From the NCBI GenBank assembly GCA_029782355.1, contig JAKOUY010000023.1, positions 310,001-374,000 on the forward strand: 64,000 nt of DNA, written 5' to 3'. Source of the DNA: Actinomycetes bacterium. GTDB lineage: Bacteria; Actinomycetota; Acidimicrobiia; Acidimicrobiales; Ilumatobacteraceae. The translations under genes and the position numbers were made by a program. The notes under the pieces are model-generated. The model saw nothing but the letters and a program-made list of their open reading frames with translations, was not told the origin of the DNA and did no database searches. Shown here in pieces: positions 36,255 to 44,138 of this stretch. Numbering within the stretch: position 1 is the first letter of the stretch; every line of letters begins with the position of its first letter.

Positions 36255-37301
36255 ATGACCGCCGGCCACGCCCACGGGGTGAATCACGCCGTCGTGATCC
36301 ACGGCGCCCACGACGTGCGCGTCGAGGAGCGCCCGATCCAGGAGCCCGGGACGGGCGAGGTGCGCGTCGCCGTCGAGCTCGGCGGGATCTGCGGGTCGGA
36401 CCTCAGCTACTACCGCAAGGGCGCCGTGGGGGACTTCCGCGTCGTCAGCCCGATGGTCCTCGGCCACGAGATCGTCGGCGAGGTCGACGAGATCGGCCCC
36501 GGCGTGCGCGGCTGGGACGACCGCGATCGGGTGGTGGTCGATCCGTCCTCGCCCTGCGGGACGTGCGACCGCTGCCGGGAGGGGCGCAGCAACGTGTGCG
36601 AGCGGCCTCGATTCCTGGGGAGCGCGGCGACCACCCCGCACACCGACGGTGGGTTCGCCAACTTCGTCGTCGCCCGCACGGCCAACCTGGTGCCGGTCCC
36701 GGCGCGCACCGCCTCCGACGTCGCCGTGTTCGCCGAGCCGCTGGCCGTCACCGTGCACGCCGTGCACCGCGCCGGCGGCGTGCGCGGGGCGCGCGTCCTG
36801 GTGGTCGGAGCGGGACCGATCGGCAGCTTGCTGTGCGCGACCGCCCACGCCGAGGGGGCTGCCGAGGTGGTGGTCGCCGACCTGGACCGCCAGCGTCTGG
36901 CGCTCGCCGAGGCGGTCGGTGCCGACCGGTCGGCGGTCGTCGGCGAGGACGATCCCGGAACTGAGTTCGATCTGGTCTTCGAGGCGTCCGGAGCGGCCCC
37001 GGCCATCGCCGACACGCTCACCCGTGCCCGGCGCGGCGGCCGGGTGGTCCTCGTCGGCCTGCCCCACGGTGGCCCGCTGCCGATTCCGGTGGCCGTGGCC
37101 GTGCCGCGGGAGATCGATCTGCTGGGATCGTTCCGCTTCAACCACGACGAGTTCGTCCACGCCGTCGAGCTGCTGGTCGACGGGCTCCCGATCGACCCGC
37201 TGCGGACCGGCACCATGGCGGTCACTGCGGCGCCAGACGCCTTCGCCCTCGCCGCGCAGCCGACCTCGATGAAGGTCCAGCTCGACTTCCGCGCCGCATG
37301 A
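36255..37301 (+). CDS. idnD: Zinc-dependent alcohol dehydrogenase, L-idonate 5-dehydrogenase-like
   Basis: 348-aa medium-chain dehydrogenase. Catalytic zinc: Cys in GGICGSDLSYYRKG, HE in VLGHEIVGEV; structural zinc Cys set CGTCDRCREGRSNVC; cofactor motif VLVVGAGPIGSLLCAT. The GSDLSYY-KG-VGDF pattern is typical of L-idonate 5-dehydrogenase, which makes 5-keto-gluconate. ATG 36255 has GGAGGAG at 36244-36250. Stop overlaps the kinase start (ATGA). Substrate is inferred from motif and neighbours. Confidence 0.82.
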   Translation: MTAGHAHGVNHAVVIHGAHDVRVEERPIQEPGTGEVRVAVELGGICGSDLSYYRKGAVGDFRVVSPMVLGHEIVGEVDEIGPGVRGWDDRDRVVVDPSSPCGTCDRCREGRSNVCERPRFLGSAATTPHTDGGFANFVVARTANLVPVPARTASDVAVFAEPLAVTVHAVHRAGGVRGARVLVVGAGPIGSLLCATAHAEGAAEVVVADLDRQRLALAEAVGADRSAVVGEDDPGTEFDLVFEASGAAPAIADTLTRARRGGRVVLVGLPHGGPLPIPVAVAVPREIDLLGSFRFNHDEFVHAVELLVDGLPIDPLRTGTMAVTAAPDAFALAAQPTSMKVQLDFRAA

Positions 37302-37816
37302 GCCACCGGCACCTGGTGATCCTCGGGTTGATGGGGGTCGGCAAGTCGACGACCGCGTCGGCCGTCGCCGCGGCGACGTGCCGGGCCCACCGCGACTCCG
37401 ACCGCGACATCGAGGCCCGCACCGGCGTCACCGGGCGCTGCATCGCCGAGCGCGACGGGGTCGACGCCCTCCACGCCCTGGAGGAGGCGGTGCTGCTCGA
37501 CGCCTTGGCGTCCGATGCGCCCGCCGTCATCAGTGCGGCAGGTTGGACCATCGAGTCGGAGCAGTGCCGGGCCGCGATGGCGGAGCGGGCCGACGTCGTG
37601 CTGCTCGACGCGCCCGACGAGGTGATCCTGTCGCGGATGGCAACCGGCGGGCACCGCCGCTCGATGTCCCCCGCCGAGCTGGCCGAGGTGCGCCGTCGGC
37701 GGGCCGGTCCGATGGCTGCGGCGGCCGACCTGGTGGCCGACTCCACCCGCCCGACGCCGGAGCTCGCGGCCGAGATCGCCACCTGGTGGCGCAGCCGGGG
37801 AGATCTCGCTCAGTAG
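37298..37816 (+). CDS. Shikimate-kinase-like sugar-acid kinase, probable gluconokinase
   Basis: 172-aa P-loop kinase. Walker A LGLMGVGKSTTASAVA; DSDRDIEARTG matches the shikimate-kinase acceptor site (DxD); lid Arg in GGHRRSMSPAEL. AroK-like GGG is VISAAGW here, so it is not a standard shikimate kinase. In an operon with idonate/gluconate dehydrogenases, phosphorylation of gluconate to 6-phosphogluconate is the natural last step. ATG 37298 overlaps the MDR stop. Its last 7 bases overlap the convergent Nudix gene. Confidence 0.72.
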   Translation: MSHRHLVILGLMGVGKSTTASAVAAATCRAHRDSDRDIEARTGVTGRCIAERDGVDALHALEEAVLLDALASDAPAVISAAGWTIESEQCRAAMAERADVVLLDAPDEVILSRMATGGHRRSMSPAELAEVRRRRAGPMAAAADLVADSTRPTPELAAEIATWWRSRGDLAQ

Positions 37817-38562
37817 GTGCGCAGCACCCGCTCGACCAGCGGGTACCAGAACCGCTCGCCACAGCGTTCGGCGAACGCCGGGGGGCTCAGCCAGGCGGCG
37901 TCGTCGTGCTCGTCGCACGGCCGGATCGTCGGGGCGACTCGATCCAGCTGAGCCCGGAACACCTGCAGGTACGGGCGAGCGTTGGACCGCCCCGGCCGAT
38001 GGACCCGTTCGTAGCCGACGGGGCGGACCTCGGATGGCTCCAGCACCAGGCCGGTCTCCTCGGCCACCTCGCGCACCGCGCACTGCCGCGCCGTCTCGCC
38101 GGGCTCGCACCGCCCGCCGGGCGGGTCCCAGGTGCCGCGGCGGATGCTGTGGACCACGAGCAGGGACCCGGCCGCGTCACCCAGGACGACCACCGCGGCG
38201 GCCACGCCGGCGGCGGGCGCCGGGCGATCGGACAGCACCAGGTCGACGTCGCCGCGCATGCCCACCGCCAGCTCGACGTCCACCAGGCGGGCCACGCCGC
38301 GCTCGCCCCTGCGCTTGCGCAGGCGCAGGCCGGCCTGGCGCAGGCGACGGACGATCTCGGCCGCCTCGACCACCGTGGCCCCGGCGGCCACGGCGCGAGC
38401 CACGTACTCGACGGGTACGTCGTAGTGGTCGCCGTCGAAGGCCCGCTGGGGCACGCCGATCGAGGTGGCGAAGGCGTGCAACTCGGCGGTCGACGTGTCG
38501 CTGATCAGATGGGCGAACACCGTGCCGTGGTTCGGCCAGATCGGCCGGTCGATGAGGATCAC
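37810..38562 (-). CDS. DUF4031-Nudix hydrolase fusion
   Basis: 250 aa in two parts: N-terminal DUF4031 (~1-85: ILIDRPIWPNHGTVFAHLIS, PQRAFDGDHYDVP) and a C-terminal Nudix domain (~115-245) with the box G-x5-E-x7-REVAEETGL. Hydrolyses a nucleoside-diphosphate-linked substrate, identity unknown; DUF4031 is an uncharacterised small domain often found in actinobacteria. GTG 38562. It is the downstream gene of a two-gene minus-strand unit with the zinc-ribbon gene, 15 bases apart. Confidence 0.85.
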   Translation of the reverse strand: MILIDRPIWPNHGTVFAHLISDTSTAELHAFATSIGVPQRAFDGDHYDVPVEYVARAVAAGATVVEAAEIVRRLRQAGLRLRKRRGERGVARLVDVELAVGMRGDVDLVLSDRPAPAAGVAAAVVVLGDAAGSLLVVHSIRRGTWDPPGGRCEPGETARQCAVREVAEETGLVLEPSEVRPVGYERVHRPGRSNARPYLQVFRAQLDRVAPTIRPCDEHDDAAWLSPPAFAERCGERFWYPLVERVLRTY

Positions 38563-38577
38563 CGTGGGCGCGACCGA

Positions 38578-38745
38578 TCAGTCGGGGTCGTCCGCCAGGA
38601 CCAGGTCGAAGCGCTCGCGGCAGTCGGCGCAGCGATAGGCGACGATGTCACCCGCCTCCCACGCGTCGTGCTCCGGTGCCGCCGTCAGCAGATGGCAGAC
38701 ACCCCCGCACTCGACGCACGGAAAGGTCGGCTCGGGGGTGGGCAC
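38578..38745 (-). CDS. Small zinc-ribbon protein
   Basis: 55 aa from GTG 38745: MPTPEPTFPCVECGGVCHLL near the N terminus and YRCADCRERFDLVLADDPD at the end. Two CxxC pairs (CVEC, CADC) plus a CxxC-like GGVCH form a zinc ribbon. It precedes the Nudix gene in the same direction and faces rsmD, whose promoter lies in the 17-base gap. Function unknown; too short to be found by long-ORF searches. Confidence 0.65.
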   Translation of the reverse strand: MPTPEPTFPCVECGGVCHLLTAAPEHDAWEAGDIVAYRCADCRERFDLVLADDPD

Positions 38746-38750
38746 CCACC

Positions 38751-38756
38751 TAGTCT
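38751..38756 (+). promoter_or_regulatory. -10 box of rsmD (leaderless)
   Basis: TAGTCT, 6 bases before ATG 38763. Confidence 0.5.
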
Positions 38757-38762
38757 GCCGGA

Positions 38763-39278
38763 ATGCGGGTGATCGCCGGTCGCTACGGGGGCCGGCTGCT
38801 GACCAGCCCTGCCGGCCAGTCCACCCGACCGACCACCGAGAAGGTCCGCCAGGCCGTGTTCAACTCGTTGACCGCTGCCGGGCTGCTGGAGGGCGCCGCG
38901 GTGGTCGACCTGTTCGCCGGGTCCGGCGCCCTCGGCATCGAGGCCATCTCGCGCGGTGCGGCATCCGCCGTGTTCGTCGAGCGCGACCGGGCCGCCCTGG
39001 CCGCCCTCGACCGCAACCTCGCCACCCTGGGCATCGCCGAGCAGTGCCGGGTCGTGCGCGGCGACGTGGTCGCCTGGGTCCCAGGGATGCGCGGCGTCGA
39101 CATCGCCCTCGTCGATCCGCCGTACGCCTTCGACGGTTGGGGGCGGCTGCTCGGCTCGATGCAGGCGGCCCTGGTGGTGGCCGAGTCCGGCGAGGAGTTG
39201 GCGGGCCAGCCCGGCTGGTCGGTGCGCCGGGTCAAGCGCTACGGGCGCACGTGGGTCACGATGCTGGAGCGTGACTGA
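38763..39278 (+). CDS. rsmD: 16S rRNA (guanine966-N2)-methyltransferase
   Basis: 171-aa SAM-dependent methyltransferase that modifies 16S rRNA. Family start MRVIAGRYGGRLLTSPAG, then RPTTEKVRQAVFNSL, SAM motif VVDLFAGSGALGIEAISRGA, and catalytic DPPY in VDPPYAFDGW. Typical size. Sits in the conserved recG-rsmD-coaD order, although an 11-kb insert separates it from recG. The 3' end overlaps the convergent hydroxylase gene by 23 bases. Confidence 0.94.
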   Translation: MRVIAGRYGGRLLTSPAGQSTRPTTEKVRQAVFNSLTAAGLLEGAAVVDLFAGSGALGIEAISRGAASAVFVERDRAALAALDRNLATLGIAEQCRVVRGDVVAWVPGMRGVDIALVDPPYAFDGWGRLLGSMQAALVVAESGEELAGQPGWSVRRVKRYGRTWVTMLERD

Positions 39279-40098
39279 CGCCGGTGACGGCGTACTGGCC
39301 GGGCCGGGACATGGCCACGTGGGCCGCACCGGCCACGGATCCGGCGGCGCGCATGTCACCGGCCAGCCGGGGGTAGCCGCCCAGCAACGTGGCAAGGGTG
39401 CCATGCCCCGCCGGCGGATCGGTGATGCCGAAGACGACGTCCTCGGTCTCCCGGGCGTAGGTGCCGAGCAGCCGGTCCCAGATCATCGTCCAGTTCCCGA
39501 AGTTGCGGTCCAGGTAGACCCGGTTCACCCCGTGGTGCACCCGATGGTTGGACGGCGTGGTCAAGAACCGGTCCAACACCGGCAGCCGGCCGATGATCCT
39601 GGTGTGCTGGAGCTGCGACCACAGCAGGTAGGCGACGGTGATCGGCGCATAGAGGGCGATCGGGAACCCCAGCAGCGGAGCCCACAGGTTGGCGAGGGGC
39701 TGATACAGCGTCTCCACGGGGGAGATCCGGGCGGCGTTGGCCATGGTGAAGTCGGTGGCCGAGTGGTGCACCGAGTGCGCCGACCACAGGATCCGGTAGC
39801 GGTGCGAGGCGCGGTGGAACCAGTACCCGGCGAAGTCGTCGAGCAGGATGTAGGCCACCCAGGTCGCCGGGTTCCACAGCGGCAGCTGCCACGGGGCGAA
39901 GTGGGCCAGCGCCCAGAAGCTGAAGGCCTTCACCGCGAACTGGCTGAACCCACCCACGGAATAGGCGATGGCGCCGACGCGGATCGACAGGCCGGTCTCG
40001 TGCAGGTCGACGGGACGGCGCAGTCGGCGCCGGACCCAGATCTCGACGGCGAGCAACGAGATGCCCACCGCCAGCAGGACGATGTAGGAGGCTTCCAC
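39256..40098 (-). CDS. Sterol desaturase/fatty acid hydroxylase family membrane protein
   Basis: 280-aa di-iron membrane oxygenase. Three His clusters: HRASH in YWFHRASHRYR (~95), HSVHH (~108), and HRVHH (~184), plus several helices. Acts on a lipid, perhaps a fatty acyl chain, carotenoid or hopanoid; the substrate is not visible. GTG 40098. It interrupts the usual rsmD-coaD adjacency and is divergent from coaD across a 115-base promoter region. Confidence 0.88.
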   Translation of the reverse strand: MEASYIVLLAVGISLLAVEIWVRRRLRRPVDLHETGLSIRVGAIAYSVGGFSQFAVKAFSFWALAHFAPWQLPLWNPATWVAYILLDDFAGYWFHRASHRYRILWSAHSVHHSATDFTMANAARISPVETLYQPLANLWAPLLGFPIALYAPITVAYLLWSQLQHTRIIGRLPVLDRFLTTPSNHRVHHGVNRVYLDRNFGNWTMIWDRLLGTYARETEDVVFGITDPPAGHGTLATLLGGYPRLAGDMRAAGSVAGAAHVAMSRPGQYAVTGVSHAPAS

Positions 40099-40198
40099 GC
40101 TGCTGACGACTCCCGATTGACCACTCCGGAGGGTACGACCGACGCTGTCGGCAACTGTAGTCGGCGCCCGCCCCCGGTGGCCCGATGGTGCGACGGTC

Positions 40199-40204
40199 TA
40201 CAGT
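40199..40204 (+). promoter_or_regulatory. -10 box of coaD (leaderless)
   Basis: TACAGT, 9 bases before ATG 40214. Confidence 0.45.
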
Positions 40205-40213
40205 GCAGGCACC

Positions 40214-40714
40214 ATGGCGACCGTTCTCTACCCGGGGAGCTTCGACCCCTTCCACCTCGGTCATCTCGACGTGGTCTCCCAGGCCGTCGAGCTGTTCGGG
40301 TCGGTGATCGTCGTCGCCATGCACAACCCGGCCAAGCCAGGCGGTCGCTTCTCCCTCGACGAGCGCCTGGCGATGATCGCCGAGAGCGTCGCCGACCTGC
40401 CGTCGGTGCGGGTCGAGGCGAGCACCGGCCTGGCGGTGGACGCCGCCCGGCGCTTCGGTGCCGACGCCCTCGTCAAGGGGCTGCGGACCGCAGCGGACTT
40501 CGAGATCGAGCAGCAGATGGCCCAGACCAACCACGCGGTTGCCGGCGTGCGCACCGTCTTCCTGCCGTGCGAGCCGCGCCTGGCCTTCATCAGCAGCAGA
40601 TTCATTCGTGAGATCGCGCAGTACGGTGGTGGGGTGGCGGCGCTCGTCCCGGCCCCGGTGGCCCGTCGGCTCGCTGCGCCACTCGAGCCCGAGGACCCGA
40701 AAGACCGCAGATGA
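40214..40714 (+). CDS. coaD: Phosphopantetheine adenylyltransferase
   Basis: 166-aa nucleotidyltransferase for the fourth step of coenzyme A synthesis. Motifs: LYPGSFDPFHLGHLDVV (T/SxGH type, here HLGH), ALVKGLRTAADFEIEQQMA and FISSRFIREIAQYGG. Length typical. Its stop overlaps the sepIVA start (ATGA at 40711), linking CoA supply and the cell-division-like gene in one operon. Confidence 0.95.
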   Translation: MATVLYPGSFDPFHLGHLDVVSQAVELFGSVIVVAMHNPAKPGGRFSLDERLAMIAESVADLPSVRVEASTGLAVDAARRFGADALVKGLRTAADFEIEQQMAQTNHAVAGVRTVFLPCEPRLAFISSRFIREIAQYGGGVAALVPAPVARRLAAPLEPEDPKDRR

Positions 40715-41322
40715 GCTACGACGACAACTACGACGACGAGTACGACGACTACGACGACGAGGTCGACTACCACGACTCCGATGCCTACGTCCGGGCGACC
40801 AACAGCTACGTCGGCGACGCCGAAGCCCTGGTACGGCGGGCGCTCGACATCATCGCCAACGCGCCCACGATGCCGCTGTCGTCCTCGCCGCGCATCGATC
40901 GGGACGAGATCGTCGAGTTGCTCGATGAGGCCCTCAACCGCCTGCCGGACGAGATGCGCCAGGCCCGCTGGATGATCAAGGAGCGCCAGGAGTTCGTCGC
41001 CAAGACTCGCCGGGAGGCCGACGAGCTGCTCGAGGCAGCCCGGGTGCAGGCCGAGCGGATGGTCCAGCGCACGGAGGTGGTGCGCGCCGCCGAGCAGCGC
41101 GCCCGGCAGGTCAACGAGGCCGCCGAGAGCGACGCCCGCCGGCTGCGCCACGAGACCGAGGACTTCCTCGACCAGCGCCTGGGCAGCTTCGAGGTCCTGC
41201 TCGACCGGTTGCAGAAGACGGTCAACGCCGGGCGCTCGCGCCTGGCGATCGGCTCGCCGAAGCCGCCGGCCGAGGTGGTCGACGAGGACCCCACCAAGGG
41301 GTTCTTCGACCAGGATCGCTGA
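40711..41322 (+). CDS. sepIVA: SepIVA-like coiled-coil cell-division protein
   Basis: 203 aa. Very acidic N terminus (Asp/Tyr repeats, residues 1-25), then a DivIVA-like coiled coil (~45-180) rich in Arg/Glu/Ala (EARVQAERMVQRTEVVRAAE), and a C-terminal KGFFDQDR end. In mycobacteria the gene next to DUF177-rnc-mutM-smc encodes SepIVA, which regulates septation; position and architecture match here. Sequence identity with SepIVA cannot be scored by eye. Starts at ATG 40711, overlapping coaD. Confidence 0.72.
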   Translation: MSYDDNYDDEYDDYDDEVDYHDSDAYVRATNSYVGDAEALVRRALDIIANAPTMPLSSSPRIDRDEIVELLDEALNRLPDEMRQARWMIKERQEFVAKTRREADELLEAARVQAERMVQRTEVVRAAEQRARQVNEAAESDARRLRHETEDFLDQRLGSFEVLLDRLQKTVNAGRSRLAIGSPKPPAEVVDEDPTKGFFDQDR

Positions 41323-41326
41323 GGAC

Positions 41327-41845
41327 ATGGGCCACCCCCTGGTGGTCAACGCCGTCGAGCTGCTGCGCCGGCCGGGGACGCGCAAACGGGTCGAGGCGCG
41401 GTGCTCCGCAGCCGAGGTCGGCATCGACGACCCGCGCATCGAGGCCGGAGCCGACCTGGACGTCGACGTCGAGTTGGAGTCGCTGACCGACGGCATCGTC
41501 GTGGTCGGCGGGATCCGTGTTCCGTGGGTCGGGACCTGCCGGCGTTGCCTGCGTCCGGCGGCCGGGACGGCCGAGTTCACCGTCGACGAGCTCTACCAGC
41601 CGACGCCCACCGATCCGGATGCCTTCGTCCTCGTCGGCGACCAGCTCGACCTGCGCCCGATGGTGCGCGAGGCGGCGCTGCTCGACGCCCCGGCCAACCC
41701 GTTGTGCCGCCCCGACTGCGCCGGCCTGTGCCCGACGTGCGGGATCGACCGCAACGAGGGGTCGTGCTCGTGCGCTGCGCCGCCCGCCGACGACCGCTGG
41801 CAGGCCCTCGAGGGCCTGCGCGGCCGGTTGCCCGACCGCGAGTAG
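41327..41845 (+). CDS. DUF177 (YceD) family protein
   Basis: 172 aa. DUF177 pattern: CRRCLRPAAG in the middle and CPTCGIDRNEGSC near the C terminus, ahead of WQALEGL. The four Cys plus CRRC probably bind zinc. YceD proteins precede rpmF across bacteria and have been linked to 23S rRNA accumulation in plants and bacteria. ATG 41327 is 2 bases past the sepIVA stop. Followed after 74 bases by rpmF. Confidence 0.9.
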   Translation: MGHPLVVNAVELLRRPGTRKRVEARCSAAEVGIDDPRIEAGADLDVDVELESLTDGIVVVGGIRVPWVGTCRRCLRPAAGTAEFTVDELYQPTPTDPDAFVLVGDQLDLRPMVREAALLDAPANPLCRPDCAGLCPTCGIDRNEGSCSCAAPPADDRWQALEGLRGRLPDRE

Positions 41846-41882
41846 GCGGGCGCGCCGGTAGCCGACCGGGGGTCGGTGCCGC

Positions 41883-41888
41883 TAGCCT
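41883..41888 (+). promoter_or_regulatory. -10 box of rpmF
   Basis: TAGCCT, 31 bases before GTG 41920. With the CAGGGAG ribosome site this makes a normal leader, in contrast to leaderless neighbours. Confidence 0.4.
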
Positions 41889-41919
41889 TGCGGAGCCCAG
41901 AACGTCAGGGAGAACCACG

Positions 41920-42099
41920 GTGGCTGTTCCCAAGAAGAAGAAGTCGAAGTCGAAGACCCGCAGTCATCGGGCCGGTGCCTGGAAGTTGGACGCCCCGTCG
42001 CGCAGCATCTGCCCGCGGTGCTCGGCTGCCAAGCTGCCCCACGTGGTCTGCCCGACCTGTGGCTGGTACAAGGACCGCATCGCCGTCGACGTCAGCTGA
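41920..42099 (+). CDS. rpmF: 50S ribosomal protein L32
   Basis: 59 aa: basic start MAVPKKKKSKSKTRSHRAGA, then zinc set CPRCSAAKLPHVVCPTCG. The four-Cys (zinc) form of L32. GTG 41920 has CAGGGAG upstream. Conserved order DUF177-rpmF-plsX. Missing from long-ORF lists because of its size and GTG start. Confidence 0.95.
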   Translation: MAVPKKKKSKSKTRSHRAGAWKLDAPSRSICPRCSAAKLPHVVCPTCGWYKDRIAVDVS

Positions 42100-42106
42100 G
42101 GGCCGC

Positions 42107-43078
42107 GTGCTGCCCGTCGCCGTCGACGCCATGGGCGGCGACCGCGCCCCGGCGGAGATCCTCGCCGGAGCCCGTGCCGCGGTGGCGGCCGGTCTCCCCG
42201 TGATCCTCGTCGGCCCGCCCGACCTCGACGGGGCCGGCGACCTGCCGATCGTTCCGGCATCCGAGGTCATCGCCATGGACGAGGATCCGGCCGGCGGGGT
42301 GCGCCGCAAGAAGGACTCCTCGCTTGTCCGTGCCGCCGAATCCGTCCGCGACGGGAGGTCGTGCGCAATGGTGTCGGCCGGCAACACCGGGGCCACCATG
42401 GCGTCCGCCCTGCTGCGGATGGGCCGGATCTCTGGCGTGTCCCGCCCGGCCATCGCCGCACCCATCCCCATCCCCGGTGCCGAGGTGCCCAACATCCTGC
42501 TCGACGCCGGCGCCAACGCCGAGGTCCAGCCGGAGTGGCTGGTCCAGTTCGCCCAGATGGGCAGCGTCTACCACCGGGTCCGCTTCGGGACCCCGGTCCC
42601 GAAGGTCGGGTTGATGTCGATCGGCGAGGAACCCGGCAAGGGTGATTCGCTGCGCAAGGCCGCCTACGAGCTGCTGGCCTCCGCTCCCGGGATCCACTTC
42701 GTCGGCAACGTCGAGGGCCGGGACATGATGACCAAGACCGCCGACGTCGTGGTCACCGACGGGTTCACCGGCAACGTGATCCTGAAGACGTTGGAGGGCG
42801 GGATGAAAGCCGTGCTGCGGGCCCTGCTCGACGCCTTCGGGGCCGAGCCGGAGTACCAACCGCACGCCGAGGCGCTGCTGCCGGCCCTGCTGCCGCTGCA
42901 CGCCCAGCTCAGCCCGGACACCTATGGCGGCGCCATGCTGCTCGGGGTCGACGGCGTGTGCATCATCACCCACGGGTCGTCCAACGCCACCGCCATGCAC
43001 AACGCCATCCGCCTCGCCCACGACATGGCCGAGCGGGACATCGTCGGCCAGATCCGTGCCGCGGTCCGCGCCGCCTAG
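42107..43078 (+). CDS. plsX: Phosphate acyltransferase PlsX
   Basis: 323-aa enzyme making acyl-phosphate from acyl-ACP for phospholipid synthesis. Family pieces: VAVDAMGGDRAPAEILAGA at the start, VSAGNTGATMASALL, LLDAGANAEVQPEWL, VVVTDGFTGNVILKTLEG, and GVDGVCIITHGSSNATAM. GTG 42107 is 7 bases after the rpmF stop. The reading frame extending to 41876 only reads rpmF out of frame. acpP follows after 35 bases. Confidence 0.95.
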   Translation: MLPVAVDAMGGDRAPAEILAGARAAVAAGLPVILVGPPDLDGAGDLPIVPASEVIAMDEDPAGGVRRKKDSSLVRAAESVRDGRSCAMVSAGNTGATMASALLRMGRISGVSRPAIAAPIPIPGAEVPNILLDAGANAEVQPEWLVQFAQMGSVYHRVRFGTPVPKVGLMSIGEEPGKGDSLRKAAYELLASAPGIHFVGNVEGRDMMTKTADVVVTDGFTGNVILKTLEGGMKAVLRALLDAFGAEPEYQPHAEALLPALLPLHAQLSPDTYGGAMLLGVDGVCIITHGSSNATAMHNAIRLAHDMAERDIVGQIRAAVRAA

Positions 43079-43113
43079 CTACGCTGCATCTACCGCCCCA
43101 CAGGAGTCGCCCC

Positions 43114-43413
43114 GTGCCCGCTGAAACCCATGTCGAACAGGGACCGCTCGACCGCCAGGCCGTGTTCGAGATCGTCCGTGGCAACTTGGCCGACATCCTC
43201 GAGATCGATCCGGCGACGATCAGCGAGGGCCAGTCGTTCGCCGACGACCTCGACGCCGACTCGCTGGCGCTGATCGAACTGGTCGAGGCGTTGGAGGAAG
43301 AGCTCGGCGAGCGATCGGTCGGGTTCCGCATCGAGGACGAGGACCTGGTCGACCTGAAGACGGTGCGCGATGCCGTCGACTACGTCTACGCCCGGGTGCA
43401 GGAAGCGTCCTGA
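43114..43413 (+). CDS. acpP: Acyl carrier protein
   Basis: 99 aa, phosphopantetheine carrier of fatty acid synthesis; the 4'-phosphopantetheine Ser lies in DDLDADSLALIELVEALEEE. N-terminal extension of ~20 residues and an insertion (ERSVGFRIEDEDL) make it longer than the ~80-aa E. coli protein. GTG 43114 has CAGGAG upstream. Its TGA lies inside the proposed CTG start of rnc (CTGA). Confidence 0.93.
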   Translation: MPAETHVEQGPLDRQAVFEIVRGNLADILEIDPATISEGQSFADDLDADSLALIELVEALEEELGERSVGFRIEDEDLVDLKTVRDAVDYVYARVQEAS

Positions 43414-44138
43414 CCGCCGCCGACCGACCGCCGGCGGCGAGACCGCTCGACCGGCTGGCGTCGATCGTCGGCCATCGCTTCGACAACCCGGACCTCCTCG
43501 CCCAGGCGATGGCCCACCGCTCGTGGTGTGCCGAGCATCTCGGCACCCACTCCAACGAGCGCCTCGAGTTCCTCGGTGACGCCGTGCTCGGATGGGTGGT
43601 CGCCGATCTGGTCTACGCCTCGTTCCCGACCATGACCGAGGGACAGTTGAGCGAGTTGCGCAAGGCCGTGGTCAACGCCGACGCGCTGGCCGACACGGCC
43701 CGCTCGATCGACCTCGGGTCGTTCGTCCTGCTGGGCCGCGGCGAGGTGCTGGGCGGCGGGGCGGACAAGACCTCGATCCTGTCGGACGCGCTCGAGGCCG
43801 TGATCGGATCGGTCTACCTCGACGGGGGCCCCGTCGCCGCGCAGGCCGTGGTCCGCGGCCTGCTGGCCGAGCGCGTCGTCGCCGCGGCGCAGGCCCTCGG
43901 ACGGCAGGACGCCAAGACTCAACTGCAGGAGTTGCTGGCCCGCCGCGGCTTGCCCGGTCCCTCCTACGTCGTCACCAGCTCCGGACCGGATCATGCCCGC
44001 CGGTTCCATGCCGTCGTGCGCGTCGCCGGGGAGCCCCAGGGCGACGGGCAGGGGACGTCGAAGAAGCTGGCCGAGCAGGCCGCGGCGCACAGTGCGCTCG
44101 ATCGCCTCCGGCCGGAGGCGGAACCCCACGATGCCTGA
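43410..44138 (+). CDS. rnc: Ribonuclease III, probable CTG start
   Basis: 242-aa dsRNA endonuclease (mycobacterial homologues ~240 aa). Catalytic signature NERLEFLGDAVLGWV (~49-63), second acidic site DALEAVIGSVYLDGG, and C-terminal dsRNA-binding domain (DAKTQLQELLARRG ... SKKLAEQAAAHSAL). ATG 43509 would remove the conserved GHRFDNPDLLAQAM helix. Between the last in-frame stop context and that ATG there is no ATG, GTG or TTG, so CTG 43410, overlapping the acpP stop as CTGA, is the best start. The mutM start overlaps its 3' end. Confidence 0.9.
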   Translation: MTAADRPPAARPLDRLASIVGHRFDNPDLLAQAMAHRSWCAEHLGTHSNERLEFLGDAVLGWVVADLVYASFPTMTEGQLSELRKAVVNADALADTARSIDLGSFVLLGRGEVLGGGADKTSILSDALEAVIGSVYLDGGPVAAQAVVRGLLAERVVAAAQALGRQDAKTQLQELLARRGLPGPSYVVTSSGPDHARRFHAVVRVAGEPQGDGQGTSKKLAEQAAAHSALDRLRPEAEPHDA

